Of a stretch of 64,000 nucleotides of DNA, positions 39,151 to 50,275 are shown piece by piece; position 1 is the stretch's first letter, and every line of letters starts with the position of its first letter. The notes under the pieces were generated by a model. It was given only the letters and a program-made list of their open reading frames with translations. It made no database searches and was not told the DNA's origin. Source of the DNA: Flavobacterium sp. Its GTDB lineage: Bacteria > Bacteroidota > Bacteroidia > Flavobacteriales > Flavobacteriaceae. The DNA lies in the NCBI RefSeq assembly GCF_027484205.1, contig NZ_JAIXUB010000024.1, forward strand, positions 62,001 through 126,000, written 5' to 3'. Both the position numbers and the translations under genes were made by a program.

Positions 39151-40143
39151 ATGGCAATATTTAATTTTCAGAAACCAGATAAGGTTATCATGATCGATTC
39201 AACCGATTTTGAAGGTAAATTTGAATTCAGACCTTTAGAACCAGGATACGGATTGACAGTTGGTAATGCACTAAGAAGAGTTTTACTATCAGCTTTAGAA
39301 GGTTACGCAATTACATCTATAAGAATAGAAGGTGTTGAACATGAGTTTTCAACTATTTCTGGTGTTGTTGAAGATGTTACAGAAATTATTTTAAGTCTTA
39401 AACAAGTACGTTTTAAACGTCAAATTGAAGATATAGATAATGAGTCTGTTACTATTTCTTTGACAGGAAAAGAGCAAATTACAGCAGGTGATTTCCAAAA
39501 ATTTATTTCTGGTTTTCAAGTTTTAAATCCTGATTTAGTAATTTGTAATCTTGACCCTAAAGTTAATTTCAATATGGAATTAACCATTGAAAAGGGAAGA
39601 GGATATGTTCCTGCTGAAGAAAATAAAAAACAAAATGCTGTTATTGGTACTATCTTTACTGATTCTATCTTTACACCAGTAAAAAACGTGAAATATGCAA
39701 TTGAAAATTTCCGTGTAGAGCAAAAAACAGATTACGAAAAATTAGTTTTTGAAATTAAAACTGATGGTTCTATTAATCCAAAAGATGCACTAACAGAAGC
39801 TGCAAAAGTATTAATTCACCACTTCATGTTATTTTCAGATGAAAGAATCACGCTTGAAGCAGATGAAATTGCGCAAACGGATTCATATGATGAAGAATCA
39901 TTACACATGAGACAATTGCTTAAAACTAAGCTTGTTGATATGGATTTATCTGTAAGAGCATTGAATTGCTTAAAAGCAGCTGAAGTTGACACATTAGGAG
40001 ACCTTGTCTCTTTTAACAAACATGATTTAATGAAGTTCCGTAACTTCGGTAAAAAATCTTTAACAGAATTAGATGAACTAGTTGCAGTTAAAAATTTAAC
40101 TTTCGGAATGGATTTGTCAAAATATAAATTAGATAAAGACTAG
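39151..40143 (+). CDS. rpoA: RNA polymerase subunit alpha
   Basis: The alpha subunit dimerises to start polymerase assembly. The N-terminal domain contains [24 protein letters not shown] and [20 protein letters not shown]. The C-terminal domain begins around [20 protein letters not shown] and ends [11 protein letters not shown]. Its 330 aa are standard. It lies 23 bases after rpsD and 30 before rplQ. Confidence 0.99.
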   Translation: MAIFNFQKPDKVIMIDSTDFEGKFEFRPLEPGYGLTVGNALRRVLLSALEGYAITSIRIEGVEHEFSTISGVVEDVTEIILSLKQVRFKRQIEDIDNESVTISLTGKEQITAGDFQKFISGFQVLNPDLVICNLDPKVNFNMELTIEKGRGYVPAEENKKQNAVIGTIFTDSIFTPVKNVKYAIENFRVEQKTDYEKLVFEIKTDGSINPKDALTEAAKVLIHHFMLFSDERITLEADEIAQTDSYDEESLHMRQLLKTKLVDMDLSVRALNCLKAAEVDTLGDLVSFNKHDLMKFRNFGKKSLTELDELVAVKNLTFGMDLSKYKLDKD

Positions 40144-40173
40144 TTTCTTTATTCAAATTAAATAGCATTTAAA

Positions 40174-40680
40174 ATGAGACACGGAAAAAAAGTAAATCAC
40201 TTAAGCAGACAAACTGGGCATAGAAAATCTATGTTAGCTAATATGGCTTGTTCTTTAATTGAACACAAACGTATTAACACAACAGTTGCTAAAGCAAAAG
40301 CACTTAAACAATTTGTTGAGCCGCTTATTACAAAATCAAAAGAAGATACTACTCACAATCGTCGTGTGGTTTTCGCTTACCTACGTAACAAATATGGAGT
40401 TACTGAACTTTTTAGAGAAGTTGCTGCTAAAGTTGGTGATCGTCCAGGAGGATACACACGTATTATCAAAGTTGGAAACCGTCTAGGTGATAACGCTGAT
40501 ATGGCAATGATTGAGCTAGTTGATTTCAATGAAATTTACAACGGTGGTAAAAAAGAAGAGAAAAAAGCTAAAAGCCGTCGTGGTGGAAAAGCAAAAAAAT
40601 CTGAAACTCCAGCAGCTGAAACAAAAGCTCCTGAAGCTCCAGAAACTTCTTCTGAAGAAACTACTGAATCAGCAGAATAA
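40174..40680 (+). CDS. rplQ: 50S ribosomal protein L17 with acidic/Lys-rich tail
   Basis: bL17 lies near the tunnel exit. The core of about 120 residues ([38 protein letters not shown]) is followed by roughly 45 residues of Lys then Ala/Glu/Pro repeats ([17 protein letters not shown], then [20 protein letters not shown]), a disordered extension compared with shorter L17 proteins. It ends the operon. Confidence 0.98.
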   Translation: MRHGKKVNHLSRQTGHRKSMLANMACSLIEHKRINTTVAKAKALKQFVEPLITKSKEDTTHNRRVVFAYLRNKYGVTELFREVAAKVGDRPGGYTRIIKVGNRLGDNADMAMIELVDFNEIYNGGKKEEKKAKSRRGGKAKKSETPAAETKAPEAPETSSEETTESAE

Positions 40681-40701
40681 TGAATTCAATTTCATAAATA
40701 T

Positions 40702-40734
40702 AAAGGATAAGCTTTTTAGTTTATCCTTTTTTTT
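40702..40734 (+). terminator. Terminator of the ribosomal operon
   Basis: The stem AAAGGATAA / TTATCCTTT has 9 bp and a 10-base loop, followed by a long T-run. It lies 22 bases after rplQ. Confidence 0.88.
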
Positions 40735-40770
40735 ATGTTTAAAATCTAATATGTCATTCTGTATGAATCT

Positions 40771-40877
40771 GGAGCGAATGGTTTAGGAATTATCTGCAAT
40801 ACATTTTCCCGCTTTTCATTCCAATCTTTTCTTTTTTAAAGAAAAAAAGAAAAGGATTTCCATTACAATCAGGTCTA
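40771..40877 (+). repeat. Large dispersed hairpin repeat, copy E
   Basis: Left box GGAGCGAATGG, middle TTTTCCCGCTTTTCATT, right CAATCAGGTCTA. The hairpin arms are AATCTTTTCTTTTTT (40823-40837) and AAAAAAGAAAAGGATT (ending at 40858) with one bulged base. A degraded short GTCATTC repeat abuts its left end at 40751. It fills most of the rplQ-carA spacer. Confidence 0.78.
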
Positions 40878-40920
40878 ATTAGTAAACTATTGGAATGTTT
40901 ATAAACTTTAATAATTCCAT

Positions 40921-40951
40921 TTTAGTATTATAAAAGATTAACTTAAATTTG
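40921..40951 (+). promoter_or_regulatory. Promoter of carA
   Basis: The -33-like TTTA is at 40921, then 19 bases, then the -7 box TAAATTTG at 40944-40951. The ATG follows 22 bases later. Confidence 0.65.
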
Positions 40952-40973
40952 CAAAACACAACTAACTACTACA

Positions 40974-42095
40974 ATGAAATACACAACAAGACCACAAGCC
41001 ATTTTACTACTAGCTGACGGAACCATTTTTTACGGAAAATCAATTGGAATTTCAGGAACAACATTTGGTGAAGTTTGTTTCAATACCGGAATGACAGGTT
41101 ATCAAGAAATTTTTACCGATCCTTCTTATTTTGGACAAATAATGGTGGCAACAAATCCCCATATCGGAAATTACGGTGTTAATTCAAATGAAACTGAATC
41201 AGATAAAATAATGATATCAGGTTTAGTTTGTAAAAATTTTAGTTTTAATCACTCTCGTCCTGATTCAGAAAGTAATCTTTATGATTATTTCGAAAAACAA
41301 AATCTAATCTGCATTTCAGATGTGGATACAAGAGCTTTAGTAAGTTATATTCGTGACAATGGAGCTCAAAATTCAGTTATTTCAACTGATGGCACTTCTA
41401 TCGAGTACTTGAAACAACAATTAGCTAATGTTCCTGATATGAAAGGATTAGAATTAGCTTCAAAAGTTTCTACCAAAGAACCCTATTTTTTTGGTAGTGA
41501 AAATGCTACGTTTAAAATATCAGCTTTAGATTTAGGGATTAAAAGAAATATCTTGAGAAACTTAGCTAAAAGAGATTGTTACATAAAAGTATTTCCATAT
41601 GATTCTTCTTTTGAAGATTTAAAATCATTTAATCCGCATGGTTATTTTTTATCAAATGGTCCTGGTGATCCTGAACCACTTTTACAAGTTCAAGAAACAG
41701 CTAAACAAATGATTTCTTCAGAAAAACCAGTTTTCGGAATTTGTCTCGGTCATCAAATACTTGGTTTAGCAAATGGTGTTTCGACTTACAAAATGTTTAA
41801 TGGGCATAGAGGTATTAATCATCCTGTTATGAATGTAATAACAGGAAAAGGTGAAATTACTTCTCAAAATCATGGCTTTGCTGTAAATAGAGAAGAACTT
41901 GAAAATCATTCAGATTTAGAAATTACGCACTATCATATTAACGATAATACAGTAGCGGGAATGCGAATGAAATCTAAAAATTGTTTTTCAGTTCAATATC
42001 ATCCTGAAGCAAGTCCTGGTCCGCATGATTCATCTTACTTGTTTGATCAATTTATTGAGAATATTAAAAATGTAAAAACCTTACAATTAACTTAA
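40974..42095 (+). CDS. carA: Carbamoyl-phosphate synthase small chain
   Basis: The glutaminase subunit supplies ammonia to CarB for pyrimidine and arginine synthesis. The 373-aa protein has the N-terminal CarA domain (LLLADGTIFYGKSIGISGTT, NTGMTGYQEIFTDPSY) and a class I amidotransferase domain with nucleophile Cys in VFGICLGHQ and His/Glu in QYHPEASPGP. carB is not adjacent. The terminator hairpin overlaps the stop codon. Confidence 0.97.
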   Translation: MKYTTRPQAILLLADGTIFYGKSIGISGTTFGEVCFNTGMTGYQEIFTDPSYFGQIMVATNPHIGNYGVNSNETESDKIMISGLVCKNFSFNHSRPDSESNLYDYFEKQNLICISDVDTRALVSYIRDNGAQNSVISTDGTSIEYLKQQLANVPDMKGLELASKVSTKEPYFFGSENATFKISALDLGIKRNILRNLAKRDCYIKVFPYDSSFEDLKSFNPHGYFLSNGPGDPEPLLQVQETAKQMISSEKPVFGICLGHQILGLANGVSTYKMFNGHRGINHPVMNVITGKGEITSQNHGFAVNREELENHSDLEITHYHINDNTVAGMRMKSKNCFSVQYHPEASPGPHDSSYLFDQFIENIKNVKTLQLT

Positions 42096-42110
42096 TTGTA
42101 AGGTTTTTTT
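42076..42110 (+). terminator. Terminator overlapping the end of carA
   Basis: AAACCTTACAATT (42076-42088) pairs perfectly with AATTGTAAGGTTT (42094-42106), and seven T end at 42110. The left arm encodes the last residues of CarA and the right arm begins inside the TAA at 42093-42095. Confidence 0.88.
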
Positions 42111-42129
42111 AATTTAACGAAATCAATTA

Positions 42130-43173
42130 TTAATCTACGTCAGTATATCTAGCATAGTTATTTTCAAACTGAACATTATTCTTTAGGAAAGTACTATTTG
42201 TAACATAGAATTTGTTAACCATTTGCTGTTTTTTGAATTGAACAGCTTTGTATTCTGCAAAGTATATATTTTTAACAGCATTATAGTTTCTTACTTTTTC
42301 ATTGTACTCTTCGTCAGATATACTAGGGTTATTTTTTGCACTTTGAATATCTTGATATAATTTGTCATACTGAACAAAATACATATGTAAAATTGAATTA
42401 TTGTTTTTCATGAATTCAATAAAACTTTTGTTTATTTTATTTAAACTTGAATCAGTTACATCATCATTATATTCTTCTATTGCTTTTAATGCATTGTCAC
42501 ATTCTAATTTTAGATAATTTAAGCATAGAGTAGCTTCTTCTGCTTTATTTTCATTTATAAGTCTAATGTATTTTTCATCAATTACACTAATTTTATAAAA
42601 AACAAAGTTTTCCATTGCATTATACTCAAGTATGTTTTTCTTTAAAAATGAGCGGATTTTAATGTCATATTTTAAACCAAACTCTCTTTTAGTTTTTTCA
42701 AAATTCGAAACTTCATTATAATAACTCATTATATCATTCTCTTTTTTCTTTAATATGGCATCAATTTCATCTAAACTTTTTTCACTCATTGCCACATAAT
42801 CATTAAGCATCAAGGTTTTATTTTTGAATAATTCTAAAGTTCTGCTATTCAAATTAATGAATGCATCTCTAAGAGTTAAATCACCTTTCAATCCTTTGTC
42901 AGTTTTTAATAGAACTGTATTAATGTTTTCTAATTTGTTATAAATTGTAGTCACTGTTCTGTCTGTTCTTTCAACGGAAATTGAATTAACTACTGATTTT
43001 GTATACTCTGCTAAAGATTCTTTAACATACAATTCATTTTTTCCAAAATCTTCAATGTAAGATTTCTCATTTCTATAATTCTGTGAAAAAATAGAATTTA
43101 CTCCTAATAAAAGTAGAGTAAGTAGTGTCATTTTGGAATTTCTTCTAATTGATTTTAGGTTAATTGTATTCAT
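42130..43173 (-). CDS. Secreted alpha-helical protein of unknown function
   Basis: The 347-aa protein has an N-terminal signal sequence (MTLLTLLLLGVNSIFSQ, preceded by 14 basic residues). The rest is almost wholly helical, rich in Lys, Glu and Asn, with no Cys cluster or catalytic motif (for example KTLMLNDYVAMSEKSLDEID). I do not recognise the family. A likely promoter, TAGTTTTG read on the minus strand, lies at 43211-43218. It is convergent with carA and divergent from eno. Confidence 0.7.
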   Translation of the reverse strand: MNTINLKSIRRNSKMTLLTLLLLGVNSIFSQNYRNEKSYIEDFGKNELYVKESLAEYTKSVVNSISVERTDRTVTTIYNKLENINTVLLKTDKGLKGDLTLRDAFINLNSRTLELFKNKTLMLNDYVAMSEKSLDEIDAILKKKENDIMSYYNEVSNFEKTKREFGLKYDIKIRSFLKKNILEYNAMENFVFYKISVIDEKYIRLINENKAEEATLCLNYLKLECDNALKAIEEYNDDVTDSSLNKINKSFIEFMKNNNSILHMYFVQYDKLYQDIQSAKNNPSISDEEYNEKVRNYNAVKNIYFAEYKAVQFKKQQMVNKFYVTNSTFLKNNVQFENNYARYTDVD

Positions 43174-43416
43174 GATAATTAATTTGGGGATAATTATGAG
43201 ATAAAATTAACAAAACTAATTCATTAAACATCGATAAAAAGCATTTAAAATCGTTAAAATACACTTTTTTAAAAATATTTAAATAAAAGATTACAAAATT
43301 TTGTCATTATTGATTTGTATTATTTTTAAAATATTAATTTTTTTGTTTTCTTTTTTACTAAATCGATTGAGTTTATAAGTTTTTAAAAAATATGTGAATA
43401 GATTTTTAAGTTTCAT

Positions 43417-43424
43417 TAAATTTG
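43417..43424 (+). promoter_or_regulatory. -7 element TAAATTTG upstream of eno
   Basis: It matches TAnnTTTG and lies 48 bases before eno; a TGTG 20 bases upstream is a weak -33. The rest of the 299-base spacer 43174-43472 is AT-rich with no gene seen. Confidence 0.5.
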
Positions 43425-43469
43425 TAGTATTAATAAAAACAACAACAATAAATTAACAAATAATCATAA

Positions 43470-44765
<1,296 letters not shown>

Positions 44766-44784
44766 TTTTTTTATTAAATTACTT

Positions 44785-44820
44785 AAACCTGACTTGTGTA
44801 AAAACTTGTCAGGTTTTTTT
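44785..44820 (+). terminator. Terminator of eno
   Basis: AAACCTGAC (44785-44793) pairs with GTCAGGTTT (44808-44816), followed by a T-run. Confidence 0.88.
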
Positions 44821-44884
44821 GTATCGAATTCTAACTGTAAATCTTCAAATTCTAATTTGATATTTTTTCTCAAATTGTAAATAG

Positions 44885-44892
44885 TATCTTTG
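44885..44892 (+). promoter_or_regulatory. -7 element TATCTTTG upstream of the sensor kinase gene
   Basis: It is an exact TAnnTTTG match, 18 bases before the ATG at 44911, with a T-rich -33 region about 18 bases upstream. Confidence 0.5.
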
Positions 44893-44910
44893 ACTATCAA
44901 TTTCAGAAAA

Positions 44911-46857
44911 ATGAAATCAAAACTATTTATATTTATTTTCTTCATTACTTTGTTTGCTAATGCGCAAAATAAAGAAATTGATAGTTTAAAAAATGTTTTA
45001 AACCAATCAAAAAATGATATTGATAAGGCGAATGTATATAATTTGATTTCAGACAATTATAAAACATCAAATCCAAAATTGATGTTGGATTATGCAAATA
45101 AAGCATTGCAATTGTCTAAAAAAATAAATCACAAAGAAGCAGAAGGAACAAGCTACTTAAATATCGGGAATGCAAATATTATTTTAGGAAATTATTCAAA
45201 AGCACTTGAAAATTTCTCTCAAGCACAAAATATTTTTGAAAATCAAAATAAAACTATTGAAGTTAGAAAAGGTCTTGCTAAAGCTTATGGAAGTATAGGA
45301 ATTATTTTTTCAGAACAAAGTAATTATGCTAATGCGTTAAAGTTTTATCTAAAATCCGTCAAAATTTATGAAGATTTGAAGGATGATGCAAAATCGGCAA
45401 AACTTTATAATAATATTGGAATCGTTTATAAATCGCAAGGAGAAGATTTCAAGGCATTAGAATATTTTGTTAAAGCACAAAAAATACAAGAAAAATTAAA
45501 TGATACAAATATTGGGATTACACTAACTAATATTGCTAATTGTTATTTAAATCAGAAGAGTTTTGATAAAGCTTTCGATTATTATAGTCAAGCAAAATCA
45601 AGTTTAGATAACTACCCAAATCAAAGAGCGTTAGGTGAATGGTATAATAATTTTGGATTGTTTTTTAAGGCTACCAATAAAACTTCAAAAGCAATCGAGA
45701 ATTGGAATCAAGCAATAAAAACATTTCAATCTATTGATGATAAATTCGGAATTGCAGATACTTATATTTATCTAAGTCAATTATATTTCGACAAAGGAAA
45801 TTATCAAGAAGCATTGCAGTTTGCCAATAAATCCTTGAATTTATCTAAAGAAATCAACGTTTTAGAACAAATTGTTTTGTCAGAGAAATTGTTAAGTGAC
45901 ATTTATTCAAAAATTGGAAATGCTAATTTAGCATTGGAACATTACAAATTGTATAGCAAAGCAAATGACAGTTTGATAAATGAAACAAACATCAGAAAAA
46001 GCGTTCAAGAAGAAATGACTTATGAGTTCGAAAAACGTGAGGTTATACAAAAGGAAGAACTTGAAAAAAGAGAATTATTGCTTCAAGAGCAATCTAAAAG
46101 AAATAAAATGCAATTGTTCTTTGCAGTTTTATCAGCTTTGTTATTATCAGGAATTGGATTTTTAATTTATAACAGAACACAACTCAAAAAAACATTAACG
46201 CTTCAAAAAGAACTCGCCGAGTATGAACAAAAAGCATTGCATTTACAAATGAATCCACATTTTGTATTCAACTGTTTAGGTTCGATTTCGAGTTTTATTG
46301 TTCAAAACGGAACTGATACTGCAGTAAAATATCTAGCAAAATTTTCTAAACTAATGCGACTAACTTTAGAATATTCTAAGGAATCTTTAATTCCAATTGA
46401 TAAAGAAATTGAAAGTTTACAAAATTATTTAGAGTTAGAGCAATTGCGATTCAATCAAAAATTTGACTTTACAATTTCAAAATCTTCTGATATTGAAGAT
46501 GATACAGCTTTGCCGCCATTATTATTACAACCATTTGTAGAAAATGCTATCATACATGGATTGATTCCCAAGAAAGAAAAAGGTTTGATTTCAATTAAAT
46601 TTTCATTGGAAAATGAAAGTTTAATTTGCACTATTGAAGACAACGGAATTGGTTTTAACAAATCAAAAGAAATTAAAGAATCATTGGTTTCCGTTCACAA
46701 GTCAATGGCATTAGACATCACAAAGAAACGATTAGAAATGATGGAAGTTTCAACATCACAAAAAGCTCATGTGGAAATCGAAGAAAATAAAAACAATCAA
46801 GGAGAAATTCTAGGTACAAAAGTAGTTCTGAATTTACCGTTACAATATATAAAATAG
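44911..46857 (+). CDS. TPR-containing LytS-type sensor histidine kinase
   Basis: The 648-aa protein has a signal peptide (MKSKLFIFIFFITLFANAQ), a periplasmic array of about seven TPRs (residues 30-360, for example YLNIGNANIILGNYSKALEN), a coiled coil, one membrane helix near residue 400 (LFFAVLSALLLSGIGFLIY) and a cytoplasmic His_kinase domain. The phospho-acceptor is His450 in LQMNPHFVFNCL. The ATP-binding N-box is LQPFVENAIIHGL. The ATG at 44911 is preferred over an upstream ACG/ATT-type start. It pairs with the LytTR regulator 59 bases downstream. Confidence 0.95.
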   Translation: MKSKLFIFIFFITLFANAQNKEIDSLKNVLNQSKNDIDKANVYNLISDNYKTSNPKLMLDYANKALQLSKKINHKEAEGTSYLNIGNANIILGNYSKALENFSQAQNIFENQNKTIEVRKGLAKAYGSIGIIFSEQSNYANALKFYLKSVKIYEDLKDDAKSAKLYNNIGIVYKSQGEDFKALEYFVKAQKIQEKLNDTNIGITLTNIANCYLNQKSFDKAFDYYSQAKSSLDNYPNQRALGEWYNNFGLFFKATNKTSKAIENWNQAIKTFQSIDDKFGIADTYIYLSQLYFDKGNYQEALQFANKSLNLSKEINVLEQIVLSEKLLSDIYSKIGNANLALEHYKLYSKANDSLINETNIRKSVQEEMTYEFEKREVIQKEELEKRELLLQEQSKRNKMQLFFAVLSALLLSGIGFLIYNRTQLKKTLTLQKELAEYEQKALHLQMNPHFVFNCLGSISSFIVQNGTDTAVKYLAKFSKLMRLTLEYSKESLIPIDKEIESLQNYLELEQLRFNQKFDFTISKSSDIEDDTALPPLLLQPFVENAIIHGLIPKKEKGLISIKFSLENESLICTIEDNGIGFNKSKEIKESLVSVHKSMALDITKKRLEMMEVSTSQKAHVEIEENKNNQGEILGTKVVLNLPLQYIK

Positions 46858-46916
46858 TTAGTAGTATTCAGTTTGCAGTTTTGCAGATTGAGCACTAAAC
46901 ACTGAACATTGAATTT

Positions 46917-47687
46917 ATGATTACAGCAATTCTAATTGACGACGACGAAAATTTAAGAAACGGAATGAAGCAACTTCTTTCGCGTTACACAAGTCAAATT
47001 CAAATTATTGGTGAAGCGGATAGCGTTGAAAGTGGCGTTGAAGCTATTGAAAAATTGCATCCGCAAGTAGTTTTTCTAGATATTCAATTAAATGACGGAA
47101 CAGGTTTTGATATTTTAGAAAAAATTGCATCACGAAATGGAAAGTCAACGTCGCACATTGTTTTCATTACAGCTCACGAGCAATACGCCATTAAAGCGTT
47201 CCGATTTAGTGCTTTAGATTTTCTCTTAAAACCTGTTGATCCTGACGAATTAGAAATTGTAATTGGAAAAATTAAGAACATCCTAGAAAAAAATGATAAT
47301 CATGCACACATCGATTTGTTACTAGAAAATATCCGAAAGAAAGTAGATAATTTCAAGCGAATTGCACTTTCAAACTCAGATGGTATTCATCTTTTTGAAG
47401 TAAGTGATATCATTAGATGTGAAAGCGAAGACAATTATACCAAGTTTTTTATCAAGAATAACAAACCTATTTTGATATCAAAAACTTTAAAAGAATATGA
47501 AGAACTTTTAACCGAACATGGATTTGTGCGAGTGCATCAAAGTCATTTGATAAATCTTGCTTATTTGAAGTCTTACATAAAAAAAGATGGCGGATATGTT
47601 ATCATGGCTGATAATAGCAACGTTCCTATTTCGCAACGAAAAAAAGAAAGTTTACAAGAAATTTTGACAAAACAATTGAACAATTAA
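46917..47687 (+). CDS. LytTR-family response regulator
   Basis: The 256-aa protein has an N-terminal receiver domain with acidic pocket DDDE, phospho-acceptor Asp55 in VVFLDIQLNDG and the conserved Lys in FLLKPVD. A C-terminal LytTR DNA-binding domain follows (IIRCESEDNYTKFFI, VRVHQSHLINLAYL). It is the partner of the TPR-LytS kinase upstream; the secreted LRR protein that starts 12 bases downstream may be co-transcribed. Target genes are not evident. Confidence 0.96.
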   Translation: MITAILIDDDENLRNGMKQLLSRYTSQIQIIGEADSVESGVEAIEKLHPQVVFLDIQLNDGTGFDILEKIASRNGKSTSHIVFITAHEQYAIKAFRFSALDFLLKPVDPDELEIVIGKIKNILEKNDNHAHIDLLLENIRKKVDNFKRIALSNSDGIHLFEVSDIIRCESEDNYTKFFIKNNKPILISKTLKEYEELLTEHGFVRVHQSHLINLAYLKSYIKKDGGYVIMADNSNVPISQRKKESLQEILTKQLNN

Positions 47688-47699
47688 AAAGCAAACAAT

Positions 47700-50045
47700 A
47701 TGAAAAAGTTATTATATCTTTTACTATTAATCACAGGATTTAGTAATGCGCAAATCGTCAATATTCCTGATGCAAATTTTAAAGCAAGATTATTGAGTTC
47801 AAATTTAGTTAATAATGTTGCAAAAGATCTAAATGGTGATAATATGATTATTGATCAAAATGGTGATGGAGAAATTCAATTATCTGAAGCTGCTTTAGTT
47901 TATCAACTTAATAATTTGAGTTATTCAAGTCTGTTTCCAATTTATGATTTGACTGGTATTCAAAGTTTTTCAAATTTGACTTCATTATTTTGTGGTTACA
48001 GTGAAATTTCAAGTCTTGATGTATCAAACATGACAAATTTGTCTATTTTATTTTGTAATAATTCAAATTTAACCTCAATAAATATTTCTGGGTGTGTAAA
48101 TCTATACCAATTAGTTTGTGAGAATAATCAACTGACTTCATTAGATGTATCGGGATTTACATCACTAACTAGTGTATATGCGGACAATAATCAACTGCAA
48201 AATATTAATTTGAATGGAGCTACTAATTTATCAACTCTTAGTGTTGGAAATAATCTTTTAACTTCAATTGACGCTACTCCATGTCCAAATCTTTATTCAT
48301 TGTATGCATCAGTAAACTCTCTCAATTCAATAAATATATCAGGATTAGTAAATTTAAATGGTCTTTATTTGAATTATAATCAATTAACTAGTATTGATTT
48401 AAGTTCGTTAACCAATTTGGAATATTTGCAATGTTCATATAATTTATTAACCACAATTGACATTTCTAATAATCACAATTTTACTTCATTGGCATGTACT
48501 GATAACCCAAATTTAGTTGCAGCATATTTAAAATTTGGAAGACCAAGTTTATCAATAAGTGGTTATCCAATGACAAACAATCCTAATTTACAGTATGTTT
48601 GTGCTGATGACTATAGAGTATCAACATTTTTGAATTATTTTATTTTAAATAGTATGTCTTCTGTAGTGGTTAATAGTTACTGTTCCTTCACTCCAGGTGG
48701 AAATTACAACACAATTACTGGAAGTGTAACTTTTGATGGAGATAACAATGGTTGCGATGCTACTGATTTGCCTCATCCAAATATCAGAATAGATATCAAT
48801 GACGGAATTAATCAAGGCGGAACATTTACAAATAATTTAGGAAACTATAATTTTTATACACAAGCAGGTAGTTTTTCTTTAACGCCAAATTTAGAAAACC
48901 CTTCTTGGTTCAATGTTTCACCAACAACGACAACGATTCCTTTTGCAAATAATAACAATAATATTGTAACTCAAAACTTCTGTATTGCTGCAAATGGAGT
49001 ACATCCTGATTTAGAAATTGTAATTGCGCCATTTGTTCCTGCTCGTCCAGGTTTTGATGCAGTGTATCAAATTGTATATAAAAACAAAGGAAATCAAACC
49101 CTTTCTCAATTATATGGTGTTAATTTCTTTTTCAATCAAAACTTAATGGATTTTGTTTCAGCTTCAATTTTGCCTTCAACAGTTGGCTCAGGTGCGTTGA
49201 GTTGGAGTTATACTAATTTACTTCCATTTGAAAGTAGAAGTATTTACGTAACTTTAAATATCAATACACCAACAGATACAAATCCTGTAAATATTGGAGA
49301 TATTTTACAATTTACAACTTCAATTTTACCAATGGCTGGCGATGAGTCAACTTCTGATAATACATTTTTATTCAATCAAACGGTCGTTGGTTCTTTTGAT
49401 CCAAATGATATAACTTGTATGGAAGGAAATGTAGTTTCGCCGTCAGAAATAGGTGAATATTTACACTACGTAGTTAACTTCGAAAACACAGGAACAGCAG
49501 AAGCAGAAAATATTGTAGTTAAAACTGAAATCAATACAGTAGATTTTGATATAAACTCGCTTCAATTGCTAGACACATCTCACAATTGCTACACAAGAGT
49601 ATCAGGAAATATTGTTGAGTTTATTTTCCAAAATATAATGCTTGATACTGGTGGACATGGAAATGTATTATTGAAAATTCGTTCAAAATCAAATCTTGTA
49701 ACTGGAGACACAGTTTCAAAACAAGCTAATATTTTCTTTGATTATAATGCACCAATATTAACCAATATGGAAAACACAACGTTCCAAGCTTTAAATAATG
49801 ATGAGTTTGAAAAAGATAATTTAATTGCAATTTATCCAAATCCAACACAAGGAAATATCAATATCAATAGTAATTTTAATATAAAGTCAATTGAATTATA
49901 CGATGTTCAGGGTAGATTGTTACAAACAAAATTGATAAATGAAACAATATCAACAATCAATATTTCAGATAAATCAAACGGAATTTATTTCTTAAAAATT
50001 ACATCTGATAAAGGCATTAAAGTTGAAAAAATCATGAAAAAGTAA
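47700..50045 (+). CDS. Secreted leucine-rich-repeat protein with T9SS sorting domain
   Basis: The 781-aa protein has a signal peptide (MKKLLYLLLLITGFSNAQ), then about twelve LRR units of roughly 20-21 residues (LTSLDVSGFTSLTSVYADNN type) to residue 290. A carboxypeptidase-regulatory-like or SdrD-type module follows (GSVTFDGDNNGCDATDLPHP), then a DUF11/DUF7619-like region (SFDPNDITCMEGN) and a T9SS type A sorting domain at the end (IAIYPNPTQGNINI, ending VEKIMKK). It would be exported by PorSS and held on the surface or released. It lies 12 bases after the regulator gene. Confidence 0.92.
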   Translation: MKKLLYLLLLITGFSNAQIVNIPDANFKARLLSSNLVNNVAKDLNGDNMIIDQNGDGEIQLSEAALVYQLNNLSYSSLFPIYDLTGIQSFSNLTSLFCGYSEISSLDVSNMTNLSILFCNNSNLTSINISGCVNLYQLVCENNQLTSLDVSGFTSLTSVYADNNQLQNINLNGATNLSTLSVGNNLLTSIDATPCPNLYSLYASVNSLNSINISGLVNLNGLYLNYNQLTSIDLSSLTNLEYLQCSYNLLTTIDISNNHNFTSLACTDNPNLVAAYLKFGRPSLSISGYPMTNNPNLQYVCADDYRVSTFLNYFILNSMSSVVVNSYCSFTPGGNYNTITGSVTFDGDNNGCDATDLPHPNIRIDINDGINQGGTFTNNLGNYNFYTQAGSFSLTPNLENPSWFNVSPTTTTIPFANNNNNIVTQNFCIAANGVHPDLEIVIAPFVPARPGFDAVYQIVYKNKGNQTLSQLYGVNFFFNQNLMDFVSASILPSTVGSGALSWSYTNLLPFESRSIYVTLNINTPTDTNPVNIGDILQFTTSILPMAGDESTSDNTFLFNQTVVGSFDPNDITCMEGNVVSPSEIGEYLHYVVNFENTGTAEAENIVVKTEINTVDFDINSLQLLDTSHNCYTRVSGNIVEFIFQNIMLDTGGHGNVLLKIRSKSNLVTGDTVSKQANIFFDYNAPILTNMENTTFQALNNDEFEKDNLIAIYPNPTQGNININSNFNIKSIELYDVQGRLLQTKLINETISTINISDKSNGIYFLKITSDKGIKVEKIMKK

Positions 50046-50071
50046 TTGGAGTTAATAAGTTAATTATTTTT

Positions 50072-50110
50072 AAAATCTCATTTTCTGTAACAAGATTATG
50101 AGATTTTTTT
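50072..50110 (+). terminator. Terminator of the LytS/LytTR/LRR operon
   Basis: AAAATCTCAT (50072-50081) pairs with ATGAGATTTT (50098-50107), followed by T residues. Confidence 0.85.
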
Positions 50111-50205
50111 GTTGAAGTTAATTTTTTTTTAAGCTAATATTTTCTTCGTATATATTAATCTTGCATTTTTTATAAAAATATTAACGAAAACGTTATTATA
50201 TTTCT

Positions 50206-50236
50206 TTTTTAATTCAGTTATAATTCCATAATTTTG
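50206..50236 (+). promoter_or_regulatory. Promoter of gltA
   Basis: The -7 box TAATTTTG is at 50229-50236; a TTTT -33 is 19 bases upstream. The ATG at 50276 is 39 bases downstream. The 230-base spacer otherwise holds only the preceding terminator and AT-rich DNA. Confidence 0.6.
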
Positions 50237-50275
50237 TTAAATTATAAATTATCAAGATTAATTTCCGTAAATATT

